Positions 30,405-41,599 of a stretch of DNA of 64,000 bases are shown one piece after another. Origin of the DNA: Plasmopara viticola (lineage: Eukaryota > Oomycota > Peronosporomycetes > Peronosporales > Peronosporaceae). The stretch covers positions 372,001 through 436,000 of the forward strand of contig MBPM02000001.1 in NCBI GenBank assembly GCA_001695595.3, written 5' to 3'. The notes below the pieces were generated by a model, which worked only from the letters and a program-made list of their open reading frames with translations, did no database searches and had not been told where the DNA came from. The position numbers were made by a program, and so were the translations under genes. Each line of letters starts with the position of its first letter. Position 1 is the stretch's first letter.

Positions 30405-33236
30405 AATTTCTTTCAATTAATTTCTAATGTATCTATTCTTACACATCCGACTACAAAATTCCTTTATTTATTCAATTTTGAAAAAAAACAAACGCAAGAC
30501 TTTTGAGATAGTATACAATCACGATGCGTCATACTGTCGATCATTAAACAACCAACAATCCGAACATTTGAATATTCAAAGTTTTCAAGCATCCAGTTTT
30601 AAGATAAAGACGATTCATCGGACGTACTGTACGTGTACTACCTGAAGTGATTGCAATAATCTAAGTCATTCAATCGCCATCATTCTGTACTCTTCCAATC
30701 ATCAAAGAGGCCAATAAATTTTCATGTGGCATGCGTGTTTGTGTTGGACTGAATCGAAAAAATCGGGAAGGGTTACAACGAGTCCTTCAAGTCTGAATTA
30801 TCCAACCTATTAATAAATGCCATATCAAGTTTTCTACAAAAACTCCCGAATTTGGCTTGAATTTTACTAGCACAGGCACTTAGCGGCTCACACTGACTGA
30901 AGTATCATGTGATAGGGCAGACATAAGACCAAATCGGTACAGTGATTTATTAAACACAATACAGTTTTAATGTGTAGTGTATGCTAAATTTTTGTCACGA
31001 CGGAAAAATATTACAATGCTGCGCTGTGAGTTCGCAATTTTTTAATTGTCTGGAAAATGAATAGAAGTTGCTGAAGGCAAGTTGCTCTGACAAGTTATAA
31101 AAAGGTTTTGGTTTGGTCTATGGACCGCTAAAAACAAGTATTCTTTAAATGTAATACTCCATAAAATGTGTTTTTGTTTTTTTAAAGCGGAGTACAAGCT
31201 CTTGGAGTCAGGTAGATAGCATTCCGCAACTTCAAGTTTACAATTAACATTTGTCAGAGCAAAATATTACGACAGCCTGACTATACAAAGCACACCAAGA
31301 ACCCATAGCTAGGTCGAAAGGATTTCGATCGTCGACGCAATTTAATGAGCCTGCAAATTTAAAACGGAGTGGTGCTATGTTTTTTGCTTCGTACAGGATG
31401 CTGTGCGCGTAGTCAGTCTGTGATTGCTCACCTTCCAGAGACTACTGTGAACAAATGTTTCGAGCTAATGGCTTCTCTGCATTTGCTTTTGCTGCCATTC
31501 CTCGCACTTTCTTTCCCATTTACACTTTGACGTTAGCTTATTATAATGCAGATGTGGTGAAGCACTTGACAAAATCCGCGAGAAAAGATGTGGTGTGACA
31601 ATATTCATGGCGGTCGCCAAGTGGGTATATGCAAAATGAATCGGATTTTAACCTAACCTTCATGAGCTGATCGTCTACCTTGGCACATTAAATAGGAGCT
31701 CCTTCCTATAAATAGTCCGCCTAACAGCATGGTACACAAGTGGTTATCGATACCACGCAAGTTGTGGAGCGGCCCGACGACATTTACTTGTCTGGCCTCG
31801 CAACTGTTTCAATCATAACGAAATTTTACCCTGAACAACCGGTCAGTCGGCGCAAAAGGCTACCCAAAACAAGACTCTGATCCCAGGAGCCAATAAGTGT
31901 TTCGCAAACATCAAAATTTGTTTTTCAGTCTGAGAAGATCAAAGTCGGTTTTATGCAGATTCCGGGCGAGTACAAATCGTTTTGGCTTGGTTTATGCCAC
32001 GAACTCGAAATGGTATAGGACGTTTAATAGGCTTTATCTAGCGATGTGCACAGATATTAGCCGGATATCACAAAGCCTCTTTTTTTTTTAAAGAAAACTT
32101 AAGGGTGCCGGAGTTAATACTCGCATAATTTCAATGGCTTCAATAAAACCTTCCATTTGCTTTTTTTTACTAAATCAAAGCTCTGAAGGCCAATGTACTT
32201 CTGCGGTCTAATTAGCAGCCGTTCGGGCCGAAAAAAGCGGGTTTGATTAGGATCCAAAAGCGTATTGGCGTCTTACGCTGCCAACTATGTGAGGATCTGT
32301 AAGACCTACGAAGGGTCAGACTCGCGGCTCACGCGACGATTTGTTTGTTTCCTTATACTTACGGACTGCTAGCAGTCTATCGGCCTAAAGTTTGTCTTTG
32401 AATACTGGTAACACAGATATTATGGTGTGCGTGTGCGATTTAAGCAACAGGACGTATTTGGCTACTGTTAAAGATAATTTTACCAGAGATCAACAGCAAG
32501 GTATGTATCTTATTTTCATTACTAATCGGACACGATAATCTCGAGAATGTACCCACAATTCGCGCGGCGTTTTGACAAATGCTGCTTATTGAACTTGCGG
32601 ATGTCAACAGTAGACCATTCATAGGCAGATCGTTTGACAGAGTAAAGAAATGTCTGTTTGAAACATTTGTCCATTGAGGTCCATATTCGTGGCAGTGCTT
32701 GGATTGTGCAGGTTACACACCAATGGGCTCTGCTTCCTTCAATATTACCACGCTACAAAATCCATGGGTACTCTCACACGTAAAATCACATTTTTTTTAC
32801 TTATTGAAGTCAAGCTCGGAAAAGCTAACAATGTGTTTACAAGAGAATAAAGTACTATAAGATACGGATTTTTAACCACTCCAAAAGATATTTTGGCATT
32901 ATCGAACAAGGTGAAAAACCGTTTCATTGGACTTTGTACGGTCGTGAAAAGTCGTACGCTATCGACTTGCCCGAGACGACGATAACGCCGTCTTATACGG
33001 GGCGTTTCAAAAGGCACTTTGGTTCTCAAAATCTTGAGCGGTATCTGAACCCTGTGATCCCCTTCGCATCTCCATATAAAGTTTCTATCGCGCTCGTTCT
33101 GCTTGTAAGAAAAGTACGCGAAAATTTGCGACGGCTGATAGTGATTATAGCCAATGCCGTATTGGACATAAGGAAAACATCGATATCATAAAAAGTGTGA
33201 TTTATGAGTAGCCGGTCTATTTTGGAGCTCACTGCA
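30405..33236. repeat. Large palindrome, left arm
   Basis: About 2.83 kb whose reverse complement forms 33887-36718. Outer ends match at TTACACATCCGACTACAAAATTCC near 30440 (only 24 bases shown here are shared in part) and inner ends at the GACCGGCTACTCATAAAT block near 33205. Pairing positions sum to about 67,123 throughout, so there are few indels. Several plus-strand stretches look like old coding sequence (for example VVIDTTQVVERPDDIYLSGL near 31740, and YGREKSYAIDLPETTI near 32940) but stops are frequent and no family is recognised. Confidence 0.9.
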
Positions 33237-33886
33237 TAAGAGAGCTACTTTTTGATGCCGTTCGATTCCTTCGCGCTAATGCCCACGCGATTATAACGCC
33301 CCTATATCACACAGTCGTCGAATTTCAGCTCCTCCGCGATATCCTCCAGAGACTAAAGAAACTGCAGCTTAGTACCAGTCCTGTCCCGTGACCACTTGCA
33401 AGCGCATACATTTGGCCGCGAAGCTATAGCTTCTCGTATAGAAGCCGACAAAAGAAAGATGTCCTCTGGCACCCTTAACGACCGAGGAAGCTGCCCGTTC
33501 AAGCGGAGCACGTAGTAAGATCTGCTATCAAATGTTGTTTCTCGCCTTGAATTGGATCAATCACTCACATCTCGTCACAAATATTTCACTTTGCCAGAAC
33601 TTTTAAATAAAAAGTAATTTTGTCGACTTACCTCTTCTTCGATGTCGCCCAAGATGGCGTCATAGCAGCGCTGCTTTTAATCTTTGAAAGTCTAAAATTA
33701 TTCGATGAATATAGCTTCTTAACATCCTCCATGATCTCATTTTCAATGCACTCCTTCTAATATTGCCTGCCATCATCAAATATGCGAGAAAGACAAGCGC
33801 TACTATACGTTACTTATCAAAGCAAGTTTGGTCATGACAACAACTAAATAGGCAGCAAAGAAGGCTGGCATCGAAAAGAACCTCCT
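33237..33886. other. Spacer between the arms of the large palindrome
   Basis: About 650 bp with no counterpart in inverted orientation. It contains no long open frame and no transposase motif that I can see. An enzyme-coding centre, which would be expected if the arms were terminal repeats of a complete DNA transposon, is therefore absent. Confidence 0.6.
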
Positions 33887-36718
33887 TTATCCAGTGCGCT
33901 CCAGAATAGACCGGCTACTCATAAATCTAAGATATCGATGTCTTTCCATATGTCCAATACGGCATTGGCTACTATCAATATCAGCCGTCGCAAATTTCCG
34001 CGTACTCTTCTTACAAGCAGAACGAGCGCGATAGAAACTCTTTATGGAGATGCGAGGAGGACCACATGATTCGGATACGGCTCAAGATTTTGAGAGACAA
34101 TGTGCCTCTTAAAACGCCCCGTATAAGATGCCAAGTGCGTTGTCGTCGTCTCGGGCAAGTCGATAGCGTACGACTTTTCACGACCGTACAAAGTCCAATA
34201 AATCGGTTTTTCACCTTGTTCGATAATGCCAAAATATCATTTGGAGTGGTGAAAATCCGTATCTTATAGTACTTTATTCCCTTGTAAACACATATTTAGC
34301 TTTTCCGAGCTTGACTTCAATAAGTCAAAAAAAATTGTGATTTTACGTGTGAGAGTACCCATGGATTTTGTAGCGTGGTAATATTAAAGGAAGCAGAGCC
34401 CATTGGTGTGTAGACTGCACAATCCAAGCACTGCCACGAATATGGACCTCAATGGACAAATGTTTCAAACAGACATTTCTTTATTTTTATCAAACGATCT
34501 GTCTATGAATGGTCTACTGTTGACATCCGCAAGTTCAATAAGCAGCATTTGTCAAAACACCGCTCGAATTGTGGGTACATTTTTGAGATTATCGTGTCCG
34601 AGTAGTAATGAAAATAAGATACATACCTTGCTGTTGATCTCTGGTAAAATTATCTTTAACAGTAGCCAAATACGTCCTGTTGCTTAAATCGCACACGAAC
34701 ACCATAATATCTGTGTTGCCAGTATTCAAAGACAAACTTTAGGCCGATAGACTGCTAGCAGTCCGTAAGTATAAGGAAACAAACAAATCGACGCGTGAGC
34801 CGCGAGTCTGACCCTTCGTAAGTCTTACAGATCCTCACATAGTTGGCAGCGAAAGACGCCAATACGCTTTTGGATCCTTATCAAACCCGCTTTTTTCGGC
34901 CCGAACGGCTGCTAATTAGACCGCAGAAGTACATTGGACTTCAGAGCTTTGTTTTAGTATAAAAAGAAAATGGAAGGTTTCATTGATGCCATCAAAATTA
35001 TGCGAGTATTAACTCCGGCACCCTTAAGTTTTTTTTTAAAAAATAGAGGCTTTGTGATATCCGGCTAATATCTGTGCACATCGCTAGATAAAGCCTATTA
35101 AACGTCCTATACCATTTCGAGTTCGTGGCATAAACCAAGCCAAAACGATTTGTACTCGCCCGGAATCTGCATAAAACCGACTTTGATCTTCTCAGACTGA
35201 AAAACAAATTTTGATGTTTGCGAAACACTTATTGGCTCCTGGGATCAGAGTCTTGTTTTGGGTAGCCTTTTGCGCCGACTGACCGGTTGTTCAGGGTAAA
35301 ATTTCGTTATGATTGAAACAGTTGCGAGGCCAGACAAGTAAATGTCGTCGGGCCGCTCCACAACTTGCGTGGTATCGGTAACCACTTGTGTACCATGCTG
35401 TTAGGCGTACTATTTATAGGAAGGAGCTCCTATCTAATGTGCCACGGTAGACGACCTGTTCATGAAGGTTACGTTAAAATCTGATTCATTTTGCATACAC
35501 CCACTTGGCGACCGCCATGAATATTGTCACACCACATCTTTTCTCGCGGATTTTGTCAAGTGCTTCACCACATCTGCATTATAATAAGCTAACGTCAAAG
35601 TGTAAATGGGAAAGAAAGTGCGAGGAATGGCAGCAAAAGCAAATGCAGAGAAGCCATTAGCTCGAAACATTTGTTCACAGTAGTCTCTGGAAGGTGAGCA
35701 ATCACAGACTGACTACGCGCACAGCATCCTGTACGAAGCAAAAAACATAGCACCACTCCGTTTTAAATTTGCAGGCTCATTAAATTGCGTCGACGATCGA
35801 AATCCTTTCGACCTAGCTATGGGTTCTTGGTGTGCTTTGTATAGTCAGGCTGTCGTAATATTTTGCTCTGACAAATGTTAATTGTAAACTTGAAGTTGCG
35901 GAATGCTATCTACCTGACTCCAAGAGCTTGTACTCCGCTTTAAAAAAACAAAAACACATTTTATGGAGTATTACATTTAAAGAATACTTGTTTTTAGCGG
36001 TCCATAGACCAAACCAAAACCTTTTTATAACTTGTCAGAGCAACTTGCCTTCAGCAACTTCTATTCATTTTCCAGACAATTAAAAAATTGCGAACTCACA
36101 GCGCAGCATTGTAATATTTTTCCGTCGTGACAAAAATTTAGCATACACTACACATTAAAACTGTATTGTGTTTAATAAATCACTGTACCGATTTGGTCTT
36201 ATGTCTGCCCTATCACATGATACTTCAGTCAGTGTGAGCCGCTAAGTGCCTGTGCTAGTAAAATTCAAGCCAAATTCGGGAGTTTTTGTAGAAAACTTGA
36301 TATGGCATTTATTAATAGGTTGGATAATTCAGACTTGAAGGACTCGTTGTAACCCTTCCCGATTTTTTCGATTCAGTCCAACACAAACACGCATGCCACA
36401 TGAAAATTTATTGGCCTCTTTGATGATTGGAAGAGTACAGAATGATGGCGATTGAATGACTTAGATTATTGCAATCACTTCAGGTAGTACACGTACAGTA
36501 CGTCCGATGAATCGTCTTTATCTTAAAACTGGATGCTTGAAAACTTTGAATATTCAAATGTTCGGATTGTTGGTTGTTTAATGATCGACAGTATGACGCA
36601 TCGTGATTGTATACTATCTCAAAAGTCTTGCGTTTGTTTTTTTTCAAAATTGAATAAATAAAGGAATTTTGTAGTCGGATGTGTAAGATTAGATACGTTG
36701 AAATTTAATTGATAGAAA
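33887..36718. repeat. Large palindrome, right arm
   Basis: Reverse complement of 30405-33236 with scattered point differences; one pair of 60-codon frames (31897 onward on the plus strand, 35228 downward on the minus strand) translates identically over nearly its whole length. The arm ends abruptly at about 36718, directly against the second kinase-remnant copy, whereas on the left about 90 bp separate arm and kinase copy. High similarity suggests recent formation or continuing gene conversion. Confidence 0.9.
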
Positions 36719-37455
36719 TCATGATCGAGTTCATGATATATATATGAAACATCTGGTAGCTTTTCTAAAAAGTGATACCTAAGCTCCAATCCACGAGCAG
36801 TTTTAATGGATTAAAGAAGCGTGAACTATCGTCCATTTGAGTGCAACTTATTCGTTTAATTCGAGACAAGTCAGCAAAGATTTAATCTTAAACTTTAACT
36901 AAAGTGAAAGCGTAAAATGCAACCGTTGTAAAGCATAAATTTGACCCAACTTGGCTCGCCTAAAGGCCAATTGTTTCACGACTTTATTCCATAAGAAGAA
37001 CATCAAAACCAGAAAGCCCGGCCCAGTCTAAATCAATCAGAGCATTTTTCTCTTGCGAGCCATGAAGAAGCACTTGGGTGGCCGCAATTCTCCACGGATA
37101 AACTTGTTTGCACGCAAATCATCAAGCAGCAACTTCAGTCGGCTTGAGTGTCGTCAGAGTCGGTAACTTTTGTTGTACTCTTACTCTTTTGTACTCAACA
37201 GTTCTCACACTTCCATCTTCACACCACCAAATACTTTTAAGATAAGCGAGCATAAGCCCAACAATGGCGGTGCATTTTCTTTAGCTGTGCAGATACGGTG
37301 CACATTGTCTTCATAGCGTCCAATTTCAAACTAGATGGTTTTATTGTGGCCATTTGCATAACCTTCTTGTGACGTAACCGTCATCACCGGCAAAGTTGTT
37401 GGTAAAACTATGACGCTGTAGAGTTAAATTAGTCTTAAAATACATATGCATTGTA
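36719..37455 (-). pseudogene. Kinase-fold gene remnant, right direct-repeat copy
   Basis: Diverged direct copy of 29609-30312. On the minus strand it reads NKFIRGELRPPKCFF followed, after a frame break, by LDWAGLSGFDVL. The catalytic loop is more degraded than in the left copy: Arg for the first His, Glu for the catalytic Asp, and Lys for the Asn. It could not be an active kinase. The two copies together bracket the large palindrome. Confidence 0.55.
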
Positions 37456-39253
37456 TAAAGACAAAACTTATACTGATTATGGTGAAGATTCAAGCAATGA
37501 GCGATATAAAAGTATCCAGAGAAGATAATTTTTAATGTAATACAAGTAATGTTATAGTGTGTTCGGCCAAAGACAAAGAATCAATTTTCTTTGTTAAGGG
37601 CGCTTTAGCATCACTTAAATGGCAGAAATAACCAATTAAAATTTTTCAGCGATTGATGTAACGTATAATTTTGCCCAGTATCGATGCATCACTAGTTTTC
37701 TCAGGTATTCAATATCGTGAGTAGGTTTAGGATGATCTCCTTTGCTACTAGAGGTGCCTTTAAGTCAAGTGTCTCTATCTTTTGTCAATATCTCTTCATT
37801 GAAGTATCCTGAAATGGCTATCTCAACTACTTCTTTGTTTCGGTTATGTGAGAGCGCAAAACCACAAGATTTTCGTTATAGCATCGATTTTGTCTTTTAT
37901 TGGAGCAACTTCACATACAGACAGCTCCATTTTTTATTCTGGTTCACGAGGGATGTCAACCCGGAGCTTAAATTGTCAATTTCCAAAGCAATTTAGGCAA
38001 TGAAATTGTATTTGATAAATCGCATGATTGATCGACCGAACCATTCCACGACGCAATAAAGAAGCTTAATACATGAATTCAGCAATATGTTTGTTAATTT
38101 GCTGAAAATGAAGTATTAATCGGAGTATGCAAATCGTTGATTAACCATTTCAGATGTGCCATAATAAGCACTGTTGCTGGAGCTGATATTTGCAGTCAAG
38201 AAATTGCATATGTTCGTTCTACAAATTTCTAAAAGGAAAATAGTCCAACATACAAAGGTTGAAGTGGCGACAACAGAACATGTTATCGTTGCCAAAGCTT
38301 GCATTAGATTATCAAGTTTAATTATCATTCAATTTGTTTCACATAATCAATTTTTATTATAATTCAGAAGCTTATTACAGAAATTTTAATCAATGTTAAT
38401 TCTATGCAAACCTATCTACCTTTTCGAAGTTTCATCAGATGTGGTCGAAAGCAAGTTCATGTTTTCAGCTGCGTGCATTCCTGATGAAACCAATCTTGGA
38501 TTGATCTTTTAAATTTGTTAGATTTAAAAAAAGCTGAGATCATAGGATTTCTCGCATTAATTAGCGTCTTATCGTCTGATTATGTCCTTACACCTACGTA
38601 CGGCAAGTCGGTTAGCACCCCGACAAAGCAGCGACACTTAGGCTGACAAGCCAACGATATCATATTCCGATAAGATGTCTAACCTCAGAAGTATCAAAGC
38701 ACCCTCAAGATATAAAAGCTATATTTATATTAAAATGTTGTCCTCTTAATATGAAACCAAATTCGCGTGCTTGATAACTTTTGTACTGGAACATAATTGA
38801 AAGCTACAAGTAGCAATTTCCTTGATGTTTTGCTTAGAAAATATGATTTCATACATCGTATATATGTGTAGCAATCAAGAAAATCGATTTACTTACCATT
38901 TTACGCAACAATTGATAATGGATAGCAATGCCATTGAACGAACGAGTAAAGGATTTGGTTAGAAGTCTTATTTTGCTGCGCTATTGATATCACACCGAAA
39001 GCAACTTGTAGTCGCTCAACTCCACCAGTCGTTTTGGATCACCAGATGCTGCGTTGGCCTTAGTAGTTGTGATATAGAAAGAGCCAGTATTAAAAGCCAT
39101 GGTCAGTATGACATGAGAAATCACGACAAATTATAATGCTTTATAGACTGTATGGAGCAACTTCTATAATGCCGAGAACGCAATACCATGTGCCAGCTAC
39201 ATCACCAGCGGTCGTTACGCTTGCTGCATACCCACCAAAACCTTGCTCTTGTC
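37456..39253. other. AT-rich stretch, no gene seen
   Basis: Frames are short and AT-driven. A minus-strand segment near 38980-39100 reads FNTGSFYITTTKANAASGDP and ends in a stop; it is coding-like but unassigned, and lies just downstream of the two-exon remnant at 39254-39651 on the same strand. Confidence 0.4.
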
Positions 39254-39651
39254 TCAGCAAAAATATGCTAACTTTGCGTTTAAAAGCCACTTAAGACGAA
39301 TAGTAGCAGGGGTAGTTGCTCCAGTAGCGTCAGGTGTACCACTTTGTTGTGTACTTCGAGTAGACGCTGTAGTCCGCTGGCGATGATTTTGAAATTTGAC
39401 CAATACTTACATTCGTTGGCTAATTAACTGAAATTTGACAAACCGTATTATATTTGCCAAAGTAATAAACTTTGTGGGAAATTTTGACTCACCTCATCAT
39501 CTGGAGCAACATAGCAATCTGCACCATTAAATTCAAGCTCATTATCGTCCGTCCATACCTTCAAAAAGTATCGTATCTTGTTCCGTTGAATTCTAGCCGC
39601 AAACAATTTCATAATGCTCCATACATCAGCTTTATATCTACCGTAAAATCC
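39254..39651 (-). pseudogene. Exon-like coding stretch, unidentified, two exons
   Basis: On the minus strand 39651-39493 reads as 53 uninterrupted codons, GFYGRYKADVWSIMKLFAAR onward through FLKVWTDDN and CYVAPDDE, preceded by a possible acceptor (AACAG) and ended by a good donor (GAG then GTGAGT). A CAG acceptor at 39377 restores the frame to a Thr/Ser-rich tail ending in TGA at 39254-39256 (intron 39377-39492). Composition and splice signals suggest a real former exon. I do not recognise the family, and no start exon is found upstream. It may belong to the same minus-strand gene as the kinase remnant. Confidence 0.4.
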
Positions 39652-40044
39652 TGTTATTTATTTGCCACTTATGATTCTCGGAGATTTTTATAGCCAGTCG
39701 CACTATTTGGCGGAGTGGCATTGTTATAAGGCTGTTACGAATTGATCCACACCGTGGGAGCATATTTTCTTTGCTACTGGACCAGTATTAGTCATTTAAA
39801 CGGATCTGACCATTATTTATTTTTGACAGTCAAGATATATGTCCGGTTTTTATGATAGGCATATGGATAGTTTTAGAAGTATTTACGGTTTTGAATGCGT
39901 TTGATGCTGCCACTAACTTATTCATTACACTAAATGCGTTTGAAGCAATTCCACTAGCTTGCAAAGAAGTTTCGGTGATGTTGTCAAACGGCCGTTAAAA
40001 CTCAATGGCGAAGAAAATTTCTTTGAAGTTCGTTTTTTAAAGAG

Positions 40045-40190
40045 GCTTGGGCGGCGAGTTAGGTGAAGTCGGTGGAGGTGGAGGAGTGTTAGTAGCAAAT
40101 TGAGAATGATAATTTTGGTGGAGAGCTCTTACCCACTTTGGCTTTATGCAGCCTAACTAATGGCTCTTGGTGCAAGTATTTCTAATGACC
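40045..40190. repeat. Diverged repeat segment, copy 2
   Basis: Same-orientation partner of 29380-29580. In this copy the minus strand reads FATNTPPPPPTSPNSPPKPL, a proline-rich stretch, and the plus strand reads GGELLPTLALCSLTNGS. It lies on the opposite side of the kinase copy compared with copy 1, so local order has been rearranged. Confidence 0.4.
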
Positions 40191-40339
40191 AAAACCTTTG
40201 TGACGAACATCAAATTTCTTGTCACCATATCGTCATTCTCTTGTCGTGAAAGCACTTCATGCGCTCTTGTAAATGAGCGAGCTTGCCTCGCTCATCCGGT
40301 CCTGTACAACCTTAAGTAAAGTATTATGTCAATAAAAAA

Positions 40340-41537
40340 CTCTTGCGCTGATTTATAATTTGTAGAATATTGGATCTGATGCCACATCTTCCGGCATATC
40401 AATACCATATCTTCAATTCGTTTCAAACGGTGTCATTTTAATTGTAGAGTGTACGCGTCGACTATACGCTTTTTTAGCCAAACATAGAAAGCTGTCTCTA
40501 TCGTTCTGCGCAGACACGATTGCTTGCTTTAGCTTAGATGTGATTCTGGTGTCTCAGTCGTCGCCACGATCTTTGGCATGCCACGGACCTTCGTATATTT
40601 CATCATGAAGGTTTTGCATTTTCTGCAGTATCGTCCGTTGTCTTTGTCGCGGTGAACATAGTTCTTTTGTTAAGCGATCAACAATGCCTGTGATGGCATT
40701 GAAATCGCTTTCAGTCTTTATAACGACACGGTGAAGTCCATTGAGATGTCGACCCATCTGCCTCTCGGTGCATCCAGAGTCTGAAATAATATTCGTGGTT
40801 TTGTCTACCTTGTTGATCTGACACGTTCTACTTGTGATGACATAGCGCTGGATGTTCTCCGTTTTTTTTTACCAGTAGTACTTTTGACACACGTTCAGTA
40901 AGGTTTTGTAAGATTCTAGGAGTCCTGCGGTTAAGAAGGATGTTGTCGCAAAAAGTGGATTCGTCGAGGTCGTTGTCGTCTAAAATATAAAGTTGTGGAG
41001 TCTTATCTTTGCCTATTTGGGTATCCCAAATATTATGTACTTTGGCACATCCTCTTCTTTTTCAGCTTCTGATGGCATACTGTAGGTCTCTAATTTAAAA
41101 TACATTATCTTTGTGGATTAACCTCGTTCGTCCTGACTGTTGCCACAATTTGCAATTCTTAGACGCTTCCGAAAGCTTTTGCGAGCCAACTTGGGTATCT
41201 CCACTCTCGAATTCTGATTCGCGCGACACACGCATTAGCGTCACCAATATTCACTTGAGAAAAGGCCAACATTTAGCAATTTTATTGGAACATTGAGCTA
41301 CTCTAAGGGTTGACGTGTTCTGCGTCAAGACCATCTAAGACCTTTGTGATCCATTTTGACGGTGATTGGACGACCGGAAAGTTTCACACGCCATACTTTT
41401 AGCGCGTGCATAATTGCAAGTAGTTCTTGTTCACGAACAGGGTTGTATAACTCGACTAGGTTCATCTTACGATAATCAAAAGCAACCGGATGCTTTTGCT
41501 CTTCTTTTCTATTGAAACAAAGTTCACTCGATTGCAA
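40340..41537 (-). mobile_element. Broken Ty3/gypsy element: RNase H and integrase
   Basis: Minus strand, in element order. RNase H is at 41537-41325: EQELLAIMHALKVWRVKLSG and then VKMDHKGLRW, the classic end of this domain. The zinc-binding part of integrase follows near 40930-40830 (CQKYYW...YVITSRTCQINK), the catalytic core start at 40757-40670 (KTESDFNAITGIVDRLTK), and the late integrase motif RRVHSTIKMTPFETN near 40440. Frames shift and stops interrupt between them. No long terminal repeats were found. Upstream RT is not recognisable. Confidence 0.8.
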
Positions 41538-41599
41538 AGTTTGAGTCGTCCATTCGTATACTGAATATTTTAGGAATCGTTGTATTTAGGTCCAACAAC

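Noticed and set aside
29609..37455. A complete LTR retrotransposon with the direct copies as long terminal repeats
   Set aside because: The direct copies contain kinase coding remnants, lack TG...CA ends and target duplications, and the interior has no gag or pol.
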